Below, piece after piece: positions 53,131 to 60,799 of a stretch of 64,000 nt of DNA. The translations under genes were made by a program, and so were the position numbers. Position 1 is the stretch's first letter; each line of letters starts with the position of its first letter. The DNA lies in NCBI GenBank assembly GCA_025463135.1, contig JAOAPY010000047.1, positions 62,001-126,000 of the forward strand, written 5' to 3'. This DNA comes from Acidobacteriota bacterium (lineage in GTDB: Bacteria; Acidobacteriota; Blastocatellia; Pyrinomonadales; Pyrinomonadaceae). The notes under the pieces are model-generated. The model did no database searches, had not been told where the DNA came from, and was given only the letters and a program-made list of their open reading frames with translations.

Positions 53131-53443
53131 GTAGTGGGTCAGTTTCGCCGCAAATGTCCGACAAACTTTAGTTTGTCGCGGCGTTACGACAAGCTAAAGC
53201 TCTTCGGCCATCAAACTGCACCACTACCCGCCCTCAGGGTAGTGGGTCAGTTTCGCAGCCAATGTCCGACAAACTTTTAGTTTGTCGCGGCGTTACGACA
53301 AGTAAAGCTCATCGGACATCAAACTGACCCACTACCTGCTCTTGGGGTAGTGGGTCAGTTTCGCGGCAAATGTCCGACAAACTTTAGTCTGTCGCGGCGT
53401 TACGACAAGCTAAAGCTCATCGGACATCAAACTGAGCCACTAC
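53131..53443. repeat. Three tandem 97-bp palindromic units, 108-bp period
   Basis: Units at 53131-53227, 53239-53335 and 53347-53443 are nearly identical and spaced exactly 108 bases apart. Each is itself a long imperfect inverted repeat: GTAGTGGGTCAGTTT at one end, AAACTGACCCACTAC at the other, TGTCCGA/TCGGACA inside, and TTTGTCG/CGACAA in the centre. Each could fold into a cruciform or RNA hairpin. A GATAGTGGGTCAG fragment is also present at about 41300. They lie between the GH2 start (53079) and the GH5 start (53569), so promoters for both divergent genes must be around or inside them. Confidence 0.92.
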
Positions 53444-53568
53444 CCGCTGGCTGGTCCCAGCTTCCACCGTTGGAAGCCTTCGGCATGCTGCATCACCCCG
53501 AATGTTTTTGCAAAGTCCAGAGTGATCTTACTTTGCTTTCTATTGCTGTGGCTGTTAAAAGAATCGAC

Positions 53569-54750
53569 ATGCTCAAACGATGGATCTCTGTATCGATTAT
53601 TGTCGTAACTATCTCCATTTTTGCACCGGTGTCAATGGCGGTGAGGGCCACGTCACATGAAGGTAAAGTCAACATGATTGAGGACTCGTCGCAGCAGTCG
53701 GAGGTCCCGGCCTCTCGGCTTGCTCGCCTGCGCCGCGGAATCAACCTCAGTCACTGGTTCGCGCAGTCCGCGGATTATTCAAAGGCTCACCTCGAATCGC
53801 ACACCACGGCAGAGGACATCGCGTTAATTAAGAGCATCGGCTTTGATCATGTTCGTCTTACGCTCGAGCCTGCGCCGCTCTTCAACGCGGACGATCCGGG
53901 CAATCTAAAAGTTGAGTACCTGAAGTATCTCGATAACGCGCTTGACTTGATACTAACGCAGGGGCTGGCTGTGATCGTTGATATTCATCCGTCTGATGAA
54001 TTCAAGGTAAGGCTTAACAGCAACGATCGCCAGGTTGAAGCTTTCGGAAAATTCTGGAGAGCACTGGCACAGCATCTTTCAACTCGTGATCCCGAACGGG
54101 TTTTTCTTGAAGTGATCAATGAGCCGATGGTGGAAGATGGCTATCGCTGGTTTGGCATGCAAGGGAAACTCATCGCTGCCGTTCGGTCAGGCGCACCGCA
54201 CCATACAATCATTGCGTCCGGTCACAGGTGGTCCGGCCTTGCCGAGTTATTGTTTCTGCAGCCTTATGCCGACCGAAATATCATTTACAACTTTCACTTC
54301 TACGAGCCCTTTGCCTTCACGCATCAGGGCGCGTCGTGGGCCGGCGCCAATCTGCCCTTCTATCGGAACATTCCTTATCCGTCGAGTCCGGAAGCGGTGG
54401 CCAGGGTCCTTGAAACGATTCAGGACGAACCGGCGCGCTACAATCTGATTCGCTATGGCGAAGAAGCCTGGAACGCCACCCGCATTGATCGTGAGATTGG
54501 AGTGGCCGCCGCGTGGGCTGCAAAGTATCAGGTCCCGCTTACCTGTAACGAATTCGGGACTTATCGCAAGTTTGCGCCGCCTGCTGATCGCGCTGTTTGG
54601 ATCAGGGACATGCGCACTGCGTTGGAAAAATATGGCATCGGCTGGACCATGTGGGATTACGCAGGCGGCTTTGCTGTGGTCAATAAGCAGGATGGCCACG
54701 CGACCTCTGATGCAGAGGTCGTGAAGGCGCTGGGATTGCCTGGTAAGTAG
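53569..54750 (+). CDS. Glycoside hydrolase family 5 (cellulase-like), secreted
   Basis: This 393-residue protein starts from ATG 53569; the open frame extends upstream to 53350 but only across repeat DNA. A signal peptide or anchor (MLKRWISVSIIVVTISIF) opens it. Catalytic landmarks are RLRRGINLSHWFAQSADY, IALIKSIGFDHVRLTLEP, GLAVIVDIHPSD, FLEVINEPMVEDG (acid/base Glu), IIYNFHFYEPFAFTHQG and the nucleophile in PLTCNEFGTYRKF, ending with TMWDYAGGFAVV. The signature is that of GH5 endo-beta-glucanases or mannanases; the subfamily is not assigned. It converges with a second GH5 gene at 54875-56107 that is not closely related in sequence. Confidence 0.9.
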   Translation: MLKRWISVSIIVVTISIFAPVSMAVRATSHEGKVNMIEDSSQQSEVPASRLARLRRGINLSHWFAQSADYSKAHLESHTTAEDIALIKSIGFDHVRLTLEPAPLFNADDPGNLKVEYLKYLDNALDLILTQGLAVIVDIHPSDEFKVRLNSNDRQVEAFGKFWRALAQHLSTRDPERVFLEVINEPMVEDGYRWFGMQGKLIAAVRSGAPHHTIIASGHRWSGLAELLFLQPYADRNIIYNFHFYEPFAFTHQGASWAGANLPFYRNIPYPSSPEAVARVLETIQDEPARYNLIRYGEEAWNATRIDREIGVAAAWAAKYQVPLTCNEFGTYRKFAPPADRAVWIRDMRTALEKYGIGWTMWDYAGGFAVVNKQDGHATSDAEVVKALGLPGK

Positions 54751-54788
54751 CAGTAGTTAGATTTGTTGAAAAGTCAAAATACTCGCGT

Positions 54789-54847
54789 CGTTTAGGAAGG
54801 GCACTTGTGTCCCGCCGGGCGCGGCGGACCAGTCCGCTTCCTAAACG
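54789..54847. terminator. Hairpin between convergent GH5 genes, possible bidirectional terminator
   Basis: CGTTTAGGAAG (54789-54799) pairs with CTTCCTAAACG (54837-54847), and the interior has a further GC-rich stem (CCGCC...GGCGG). It lies between two convergent genes, 39 bases after one stop and 28 before the other. There is no T-run, so it may equally be a REP-like element with GTCCGC/GGACC-type content. Confidence 0.5.
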
Positions 54848-54874
54848 ATCAACCGTCTCCCTCCCGCCACATTG

Positions 54875-56107
54875 TCACTTAACTCCCAGCGCTTTCAAAT
54901 AACCCTGGTTGACTCGACAGTTCGCAAACTTTATTCGCTCAAGATAATCGCTGAGCGTTCTTTTTACCTGCTCTTTCGGTGGCCGGTTTTTTCTTACCTC
55001 TTCGAACGTCTTACGCGGTCCCTCTGCGAAGCCGACGATCGCGTCCCATCCCGCGGGCGGATTTATTGAGACAATGCACGTGGTCGCGTCCAACTTCTTG
55101 TAGGGCCAGAAACACCAACCAATGTTATTTTGTTCGAGCAATGTTTTGAAGGAACTAATCCACTGGTCAGTGTTCTCGCCTGACTCTCCCATCCAAACAG
55201 GCACATTGTACTTGTCGCGAAAATCAATATATTCCTGGATGGCCGGCTGCTTCACTTCCATCCAGTACTTATGAAAAGTATAGACGAGTTTATCGTCAAA
55301 GGGCGGCCCAAAGATCTTGAAGTTGCTGTCCCACTGCGCGCCGCCCAAAAAAACAATATGGTTCTTGTCGACCGCTCGGATCGCTGCGACCATTCGTCGA
55401 TAGAGCGGCTCAAGCCTGGGGTTAAGATCGGCAGTATCAAAGTAGGGCGCAATCGGCTCGTTGAGAAGATCATAGCCCAGGACCGCAGGCTCAGAGTGAT
55501 AACGTGCGGCAATCTTCCGCCAGATATTAATAGCCAGGGACTGGCTCTCGGCGCTTGCAAAAAGAAATGGATAGCCCCAACTGTCGTCTATGTTATCTCC
55601 AGTTTGCCCGCCCGGCGCGGCATGCATATCAAGGATTACATAGAGACCTTCTTTGCGGCACCAACCTACAACATCGTCGAGATGTTGATAGCCCTCACCT
55701 TCCAGCGTTTGAGAGCCGGCTGCTGATACAAACAATCGATAACTGAAGGGTACGCGGACAGAGTTGAATCCGGACTGCTTGAGAAACCTGATGTCATCTT
55801 GCGTGATGTAATTCTCACGATAGGCTTGCCAAAATCGCCGCCCCTCGTCTTCACCAACGAGTTCATTGATTACAGTTTGTATCAGCCGCGGAGAGTTGGC
55901 GGTCTTGAATTTGAACATGTAACCTTCAGGCAGCAGCCAGTTGCCAAGGTTGATTCCTTTCAGCAGGAGAGGTTTGCCGTCCCCCGAGACCAGATCTTTC
56001 CCACGAGTAGTTATGAACTTCGACTGACCGTTGCTTGAAGACGAAGCCCCCAGCAGAAGCAGAAGAAGAATACAGCTTAGCGTTTGGCTGTTCCTGCACA
56101 ATGTCAT
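54875..56107 (-). CDS. Glycoside hydrolase family 5, secreted
   Basis: This 410-residue enzyme starts from ATG 56107, preceded by GGAG about 10 bases upstream; the frame continues into the tandem repeats up to 56599, but those codons are repeat translation. The signal peptide is SCILLLLLLGASSSSNGQS. Landmarks are PLLLKGINLGNWLLPEGYMF, NSVRVPFSYRLF, GLYVILDMHAAPGGQ, the acid/base Glu in GYDLLNEPIAPYF, LVYTFHKYWMEV and the nucleophile Glu in VPVWMGESGENTD. The GINLGNWL opening and MHAAPGGQ are typical of exo-1,3-beta-glucanase-like or related GH5 subfamilies. It differs from the neighbouring GH5 and probably attacks another linkage of the same polysaccharide. Confidence 0.9.
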   Translation of the reverse strand: MTLCRNSQTLSCILLLLLLGASSSSNGQSKFITTRGKDLVSGDGKPLLLKGINLGNWLLPEGYMFKFKTANSPRLIQTVINELVGEDEGRRFWQAYRENYITQDDIRFLKQSGFNSVRVPFSYRLFVSAAGSQTLEGEGYQHLDDVVGWCRKEGLYVILDMHAAPGGQTGDNIDDSWGYPFLFASAESQSLAINIWRKIAARYHSEPAVLGYDLLNEPIAPYFDTADLNPRLEPLYRRMVAAIRAVDKNHIVFLGGAQWDSNFKIFGPPFDDKLVYTFHKYWMEVKQPAIQEYIDFRDKYNVPVWMGESGENTDQWISSFKTLLEQNNIGWCFWPYKKLDATTCIVSINPPAGWDAIVGFAEGPRKTFEEVRKNRPPKEQVKRTLSDYLERIKFANCRVNQGYLKALGVK

Positions 56108-56234
56108 CGGACAATCACTCCGCCTTTGGACCAACAATATGAAATAACTTATCGGCGTCGAATGGTATTTGACTTGTTCGCCCGCCGCAACATATATCTG
56201 AAGGGCTTGAAGTAGCGCATGTCCAAGTGAAAAC

Positions 56235-56716
56235 GAAGCAAGCGCGTTGCGCCAGGAACATGGGCAGGATGCCCATGCCGCGTGGCACGGGCGTCCCGCC
56301 CGTGAAGTTGCGCAGGGTTCAACTAAAATGAAGCAAGCGCGTTGCGCCAGGAACATGGGCAGGATGCCCATGCCACGTGGCACGGGCGTCCCGCCCGTGA
56401 AGTCGCACAAGGTTCCAGTAAAATGAAGCAAGCGCGTTGCGCCAGGAACATGGGCAGGATGCCCATGCCACGTGGCACGGGCGTTCCGCCCGTGAAGTCG
56501 CGCAGGGTTCAAATAAGATGAAGCAAGCGCGTTGCGCCAGGAACATGGGCAGGATGCCCATGCCACGTGGCACGGGCGTCCGCCCGTGAAGTCGCACAAG
56601 GCTCAAGTAAGATGAAGCAAGCGCGTTGCGCCAGGAACATGGGCAGGATGCCCATGCCACGTGGCACGGGCGTCCCGCCCGTGAAGTCGCACAAGGTTCA
56701 ACTAAAATGAAGCAAG
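56235..56716. repeat. Five tandem 95-bp palindromic repeat units plus a partial sixth
   Basis: Units begin at 56235, 56330, 56425, 56520 and 56614, with a partial one at 56709 (periods 95, 95, 95, 94, 95). Each has GAAGCAAGCGCGTTGCGCCAG, an inner palindrome CATGGGCAGGATGCCCATG, then a second palindrome CACGGGCGTCCCGCCCGTG and a short variable AT-rich end. The fourth unit has lost one base in the second palindrome. They separate the GH5 start from the alpha/beta-hydrolase start. Translation gives a characteristic phantom peptide (HGHPAHVPGATRLLHF), so gene finders may extend the GH5 gene wrongly into it. Confidence 0.93.
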
Positions 56717-56734
56717 AGCACGTGTGAGGTCGAA

Positions 56735-57550
56735 ATGAAGATCAAACTCAGAATCTTTGCGGTTGCCTTCTTACTTTTGATATTGGGAACCGCCGTCGAC
56801 ATCGTAAGTGCTCAGGCCGTCAAGGCTGGGACGCAAACAAAGCCGACCATCGTCATAGTTCACGGCGCCTGGGGAGGCAGTTGGGCTTTCCACAGGGTCG
56901 AAGATTTGCTTCGCGAAAAAGGCTTCAATGTTTATCGCCCACAACTGACCGGCCTCGGCGAGCGGGTGCATTTGAGTAGACCAGACATTGGTTTGGGCAC
57001 GCATATTGAAGATGTGGTCAACATGATTCTATTCGAAGATCTTCATGACATCATTCTTGTGGGTCACAGTTACGGAGGCATGGTGATCACCGGAGTGGCG
57101 GACCGCTTGCCGGATAGAATCAGTCGTCTTGTTTACCTGGATGCGTTCGTACCAAGCGACGGCGAGAGTGCGATGAGCATCCTGGGTTCCCGGGGGAACT
57201 GGTTGAAGGGCATGACCAAAGGCGATTACATCGTGCCCGTCTGGGTGAAACCGGATCAGTTGCCGCCCAAAGACGTACCACAACCCTTAAAAACTTTTAC
57301 CGAACCAATATCACTGAAGAACAAAGCCGGGCTGAAGCTGGCAGCCACTTACATCCTGACAGTCGAGGCGGGTAAGGAACCGAAGGACGATGATTTTTGG
57401 TCCCAGGCACAGCGCGCGAAAGATCGGGGCTGGCCAGTGTTGCAGCTGACGGCGGATCACAACGCACAATGGTCGGCACCCGTGGCATTAGTAGAAATGC
57501 TGGCCGAAATTTCAAGCAAACGCACTCGTGAACTTCAGACAAACAGGTGA
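56735..57550 (+). CDS. Alpha/beta hydrolase (esterase-like), secreted
   Basis: This 271-residue protein with signal peptide (IFAVAFLLLILGTAVDIVSAQ) has the alpha/beta-hydrolase core: TIVIVHGAWGGSWAFHRVED (oxyanion HG), the nucleophile elbow ILVGHSYGGMVI with Ser, and LVYLDAFVPSDG. A C-terminal TADHNAQWSAP carries the catalytic His. The pattern resembles the plant methylesterase/EstC-type group that cleaves small esters. The substrate is unknown; in a glycan-degrading region, removal of methyl or acetyl groups is one possibility. The 3' end overlaps the convergent lactonase-like gene by 39 bases. Its ATG follows the last repeat unit by about 20 bases, so its promoter must be in or next to the repeats. 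Confidence 0.88.
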   Translation: MKIKLRIFAVAFLLLILGTAVDIVSAQAVKAGTQTKPTIVIVHGAWGGSWAFHRVEDLLREKGFNVYRPQLTGLGERVHLSRPDIGLGTHIEDVVNMILFEDLHDIILVGHSYGGMVITGVADRLPDRISRLVYLDAFVPSDGESAMSILGSRGNWLKGMTKGDYIVPVWVKPDQLPPKDVPQPLKTFTEPISLKNKAGLKLAATYILTVEAGKEPKDDDFWSQAQRAKDRGWPVLQLTADHNAQWSAPVALVEMLAEISSKRTRELQTNR

Positions 57551-58714
57551 CGGAACTTTAACGACATGACCCGTGGCGCGAAGCCGGCCCGTCTTCGGAT
57601 CAAGCCGGAACGTGACGATATTGTCTGACTTTTGATTTGCCGCCAATAGAAATGTTCCTGTCGGATCGATCGCAAAGTTGCGCGGGGTCTGGCCGCCGGT
57701 TGGTTCGTGCGCAATGAAGGTCAGTTTCCCACTCCGCGGATCGATCTTGAAGGCTGCGATACTGTCATGCCCGCGGTTCGAACAGTAAAGAAAACGACCA
57801 TCGAGAGAAACGTGGATGTCAGCACTTGTGTTCTCCCCTTTGAATTCTTTCGGCAAGGTAACGATGGTTTGTACTTCTCTCAGATTGCCGTCGACCGCAT
57901 TGTGCGCGAACACGGTTACTGTGGCGTGCAGTTCGTTCAAGACGAACGCATACCTGCCGCTGGGATGAAATGTTAGATGGCGAGGTCCCGCACCGGGCTT
58001 GACCTGGACCCAGGGCTTCTTGCCGGGCATCAACTTCCCTTGCCGCTTGTCAAACCGGAAGATCATGATCTTGTCCGTACCCAGGTCACAGGCATAGGCA
58101 AAGCGGTTGCCTGGATCCAACACAATGCAATGGGCGTGTGGCCCGGTCTGACGGTCAGCATTTATGCTCGACCCAAAGTCCTGCTTCATGTCCGTAGCCT
58201 CGCCTAAACTCCCATCGCTATGTACAGGAAGAACAGCGACATTACCGCCAACGTAATTGGCAACCAAAGCAAACTCTCCCGTCTGGTCCGTGACGACGTA
58301 ACAGGGGGCGCCTCCCAACGTCGGCTGTTGATTCAACAGCGTCAATTCACCCGATCGCTGATCAATGGCAAAGGCACTGAGGGCGCCGCTTTTCTTACCG
58401 GCAAACATTTCTACTTCATTGACCGCGTACAAGTAACGCCGGTTCGGCGCAATGGTAAGAAAAGAAGGATCGACTACTCCCTTGGTTGTCGCGACGTGCC
58501 TTAGCTCGCCCGAAGATTGGTCCAAACGATAGAGATAAATTCCTTCGCTCTTGCCGCTTGTGTAAGTACCGACAAAGACGAGCGAGTCTTTGGTTTGCTT
58601 GATCTGTGGTCGAAAAAAGGCAGAGGTTGGAAGCGCGAGGCCCAGTGTGCCGAGACCCGCGATTTCCAGGAAGCGCCGCCGCGCAACAGCGTCAGTAATC
58701 GTTTTGTGTTCCAC
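57512..58714 (-). CDS. Lactonase-family beta-propeller protein (Pgl/YbhE type), Tat-exported
   Basis: This protein of about 400 residues begins with a twin-arginine-like signal (ARRRFLEIAGLGTLGLALP). A seven-bladed propeller of the 6-phosphogluconolactonase (YbhE) family follows: LVFVGTYTSGKSEGIYLYRL, HPSGRYAFVLNELHATVTVF, ADIHVSLDGRFLYCSNRGHD, and GQTPRNFAIDPTGTFLLAAN. Extracytoplasmic members are usually called lactonases but their substrates are rarely known; with glycosidases around it, an aldonolactone from sugar oxidation is conceivable. The start is uncertain: GTG 58714 is chosen because it lies just before the Tat motif, while the frame is open to a TTG at 58786. Its 3' end runs 39 bases into the convergent hydrolase gene. 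Confidence 0.85.
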   Translation of the reverse strand: MEHKTITDAVARRRFLEIAGLGTLGLALPTSAFFRPQIKQTKDSLVFVGTYTSGKSEGIYLYRLDQSSGELRHVATTKGVVDPSFLTIAPNRRYLYAVNEVEMFAGKKSGALSAFAIDQRSGELTLLNQQPTLGGAPCYVVTDQTGEFALVANYVGGNVAVLPVHSDGSLGEATDMKQDFGSSINADRQTGPHAHCIVLDPGNRFAYACDLGTDKIMIFRFDKRQGKLMPGKKPWVQVKPGAGPRHLTFHPSGRYAFVLNELHATVTVFAHNAVDGNLREVQTIVTLPKEFKGENTSADIHVSLDGRFLYCSNRGHDSIAAFKIDPRSGKLTFIAHEPTGGQTPRNFAIDPTGTFLLAANQKSDNIVTFRLDPKTGRLRATGHVVKVPSPVCLKFTSAFA

Positions 58715-58944
58715 GATTTTGCAGTGTTCTCCTGACCAGGTTTTTTGGAGCTGACAGACAATAAGGGCTTCGAGTTTTTCTCGCAAGATGAGAGACCAGA
58801 TTTAGCGTAGCGCACCGGTGGTTGAGTAAGAACTCTTCGTCGATTCAGAGGGTCAGTTTCATTCCGATAAGCTTCTTTAGCTTGTCGATGCGCCTCGCAA
58901 ACTGAAGGAAGATCGAATCACATATGAGAGAAGTCTCCCCACCC

Positions 58945-59190
58945 CGCGGAGCGGATGCCGGCATAAAGCCTGGGGCGAAGCGCAGCGGAACCCCAGGATG
59001 AAAACGGAGAAACATCAAGTCCACGGAGTGGGCGACAGAGTTGGGAATGGAGTTCAAATGATAATGTTCGAACTTCATTGTTTCATAACTTTCTGTCGCC
59101 CGCTTCGCGGGCTCTAACATCAATTCGCATGCTTGGTCCTGGGGTTTCGCTGCGCTTCACCCCAGGCTTTATGCTGGCGCCCGCTCCGCG
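58945..59190. repeat. Long inverted repeat, 54-bp arms
   Basis: Left arm 58945-58998 and right arm 59137-59190 are inverted copies with few mismatches (core AAGCCTGGGG.GAAGCGCAGCG.AACCCCAGGA). A shorter inner pair (GGCGACAGAG near 59031 and CTTTCTGTCGCCC near 59089) shares the same centre, so the whole 246 bases can fold. The interior shows no gene. It occupies most of the 518-base gap between the lactonase start and the first phosphohexomutase stop. Confidence 0.88.
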
Positions 59191-59232
59191 TGCTGAGGTT
59201 ATTCACAACTTCCACCTCAGACGTGGACCAGG

Positions 59233-60594
59233 CTATGAATTGATGCAAGCTGCTACTTGTTTGTATACACCGGCAGCGATTTCCTGCGCTGTCGTTTCAC
59301 TCGCTGCTTCGGCGATCACGCGAATGATTGGTTCTGTATTTGAGCCTCTCACCAGGAACCATCCGTCAGGCAGGATTACTTTTACGCCATCGCGCACATC
59401 CTGCGGATAACCAGCGTAATCGTGACGCAACATTCTAAGCACCGTCGGGATCTTCTGTGAGGGACAGATTAGTTTTTCCTTGATCACCCAGAACCGTGGA
59501 AAGCTATCGACGAGCTCGCTGATTGTTTGGCCGGTTTCAGCCAGGAGGTGGAGCACCAATCCCATGCCGGTGAGACTATCGCGCGCAAAATTGATGCGGG
59601 GATAGATAACTCCGCCGTTACCTTCGCCGCCAATAACGGCGCTTATTTTCTGCATCTCTTCAGTTACATTGACTTCGCCTATGCGGGTGAGAAGCAGGTC
59701 GCAACCAAATCGGTTCGCCACTTCCTGCAGCACCGATGACGAGGATAGATTTGCCACGACGGGCCCGGGTTGCTTGCCGAGCACATAGAGAGTTGCCAGC
59801 ACTAGTGTGTAATCTTCGCCGATTGGTATTCCCTGCTCTGAAACAATCGCCAGCCGATCGGCGTCCATATCCTGAGCAAATCCAATATCAGCCTGATGTT
59901 GTTTGACCGCGGTGCACAGGTCCGTCAGATTTTCCGCCAGCGGTTCCGCTGGGCGTGGAAACAGTCCATTCGGAGTTACGTTAACGGGGATGACTTCAGC
60001 ACCCAGAGCCTCGAGCAGCTTTGGACCAACCAGAGAACCCGCACCATTGCAGGCATCCAGCACTACACGAAGTGGGCTCTTCCTTTGCGGCAGCGGTCCC
60101 AGGACTTCGATGATCTTTTGTATGTGCAGATCAGTCGCCCCCGAAATCTCCTCAACCTCTCTCATCTCCGCACCCGAGACCTTTGTGTATTCACCCTGGT
60201 GATAAATATCGAGCATCTCGCGCGCCTTGCCGCTGTTCAAAAAGAGTCCGTCACTACCGATGAATTTCAAGGCATTCCATTCGGCCGGATTATGGCTGGC
60301 AGTGATCGCGATTCCTCCATGGGCGCGATGATGGCGCACCAATAGCTGAATCGTCGGCACCGGGCACATGCCGATATCAATGACACGACAACCGCTGGAC
60401 AGCAGACCGGCAATGACGGCTTGCTTGACCATCTCGCCAGAGGTGCGTGGATCTCGCCCGATGACAATCGTGCCCGAGCCGACATAGGTACCAAAGGCCT
60501 GCGCGAAACGCGTCAGCAGAGCAGGTGTAAGCGAGTCGCCGATCACTCCGCGCACTCCGGAGATACTGATCTTAAGAGTTGGTATTGCTCTCAT
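59233..60594 (-). CDS. Phosphohexomutase (phosphoglucosamine/phosphomannomutase family), canonical copy
   Basis: This is a 453-residue alpha-D-phosphohexomutase. Domain 1 has the catalytic phosphoserine loop AITASHNPAEWNALKF; domain 2 the metal loop QDMDADRLAIV with all three Asp; domain 3 the sugar loop VIGGEGNGGVIYP; and domain 4 the phosphate site VRGSNTEPIIRVIAEA. All four active-site loops are intact, so it should interconvert 6-phospho and 1-phospho sugars (GlcN-6-P, Man-6-P or Glc-6-P) and feed nucleotide-sugar synthesis. The start is ATG 60594 with GGAAAG upstream. A second copy lies 205 bases upstream on the same strand, with a long inverted repeat between them. Confidence 0.92.
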   Translation of the reverse strand: MRAIPTLKISISGVRGVIGDSLTPALLTRFAQAFGTYVGSGTIVIGRDPRTSGEMVKQAVIAGLLSSGCRVIDIGMCPVPTIQLLVRHHRAHGGIAITASHNPAEWNALKFIGSDGLFLNSGKAREMLDIYHQGEYTKVSGAEMREVEEISGATDLHIQKIIEVLGPLPQRKSPLRVVLDACNGAGSLVGPKLLEALGAEVIPVNVTPNGLFPRPAEPLAENLTDLCTAVKQHQADIGFAQDMDADRLAIVSEQGIPIGEDYTLVLATLYVLGKQPGPVVANLSSSSVLQEVANRFGCDLLLTRIGEVNVTEEMQKISAVIGGEGNGGVIYPRINFARDSLTGMGLVLHLLAETGQTISELVDSFPRFWVIKEKLICPSQKIPTVLRMLRHDYAGYPQDVRDGVKVILPDGWFLVRGSNTEPIIRVIAEAASETTAQEIAAGVYKQVAACINS

Positions 60595-60630
60595 GATTTC
60601 TTTCCGCTAAACAGGCGTCACGGCAACAAT

Positions 60631-60787
60631 GGGCAGTCAGGAAGGGGACCCTGTCCCCGCCCAAGTTACCAGAGATTCATAACCGGGATTACACCCTACA
60701 CCTGTGTCTCCCTCATGGAAGCTTGCCCCACTCAAAGTTGAATGTCTGGTAAGCTTGGCGGGGACAGGGTCCCCTTCCTGACTGCCC
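60631..60787. repeat. Inverted repeat with 33-bp arms between the two mutase genes
   Basis: Left arm 60631-60665 (GGGCAGTCAGGAAGGGGACC then CTGTCCCCGCC) and right arm 60753-60787 are inverted copies with one bulged base; the interior is about 87 bases. The GGGGACCCTGTCCCC core is itself palindromic. The element resembles a MITE or REP unit and could also terminate or attenuate transcription between the two genes. Confidence 0.88.
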
Positions 60788-60799
60788 GATGTATACGTG

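Noticed and set aside
53131-53443. Three equally spaced palindromes as a plasmid- or phage-type iteron origin or att array
   Set aside because: The units are 97 bp with long internal symmetry, with no replication, integrase or partition gene near them.
56235-56716. Regularly repeated array that might be a CRISPR
   Set aside because: The units are 95 bp and almost identical over their full length, with no unique spacers of equal size and no cas genes nearby.
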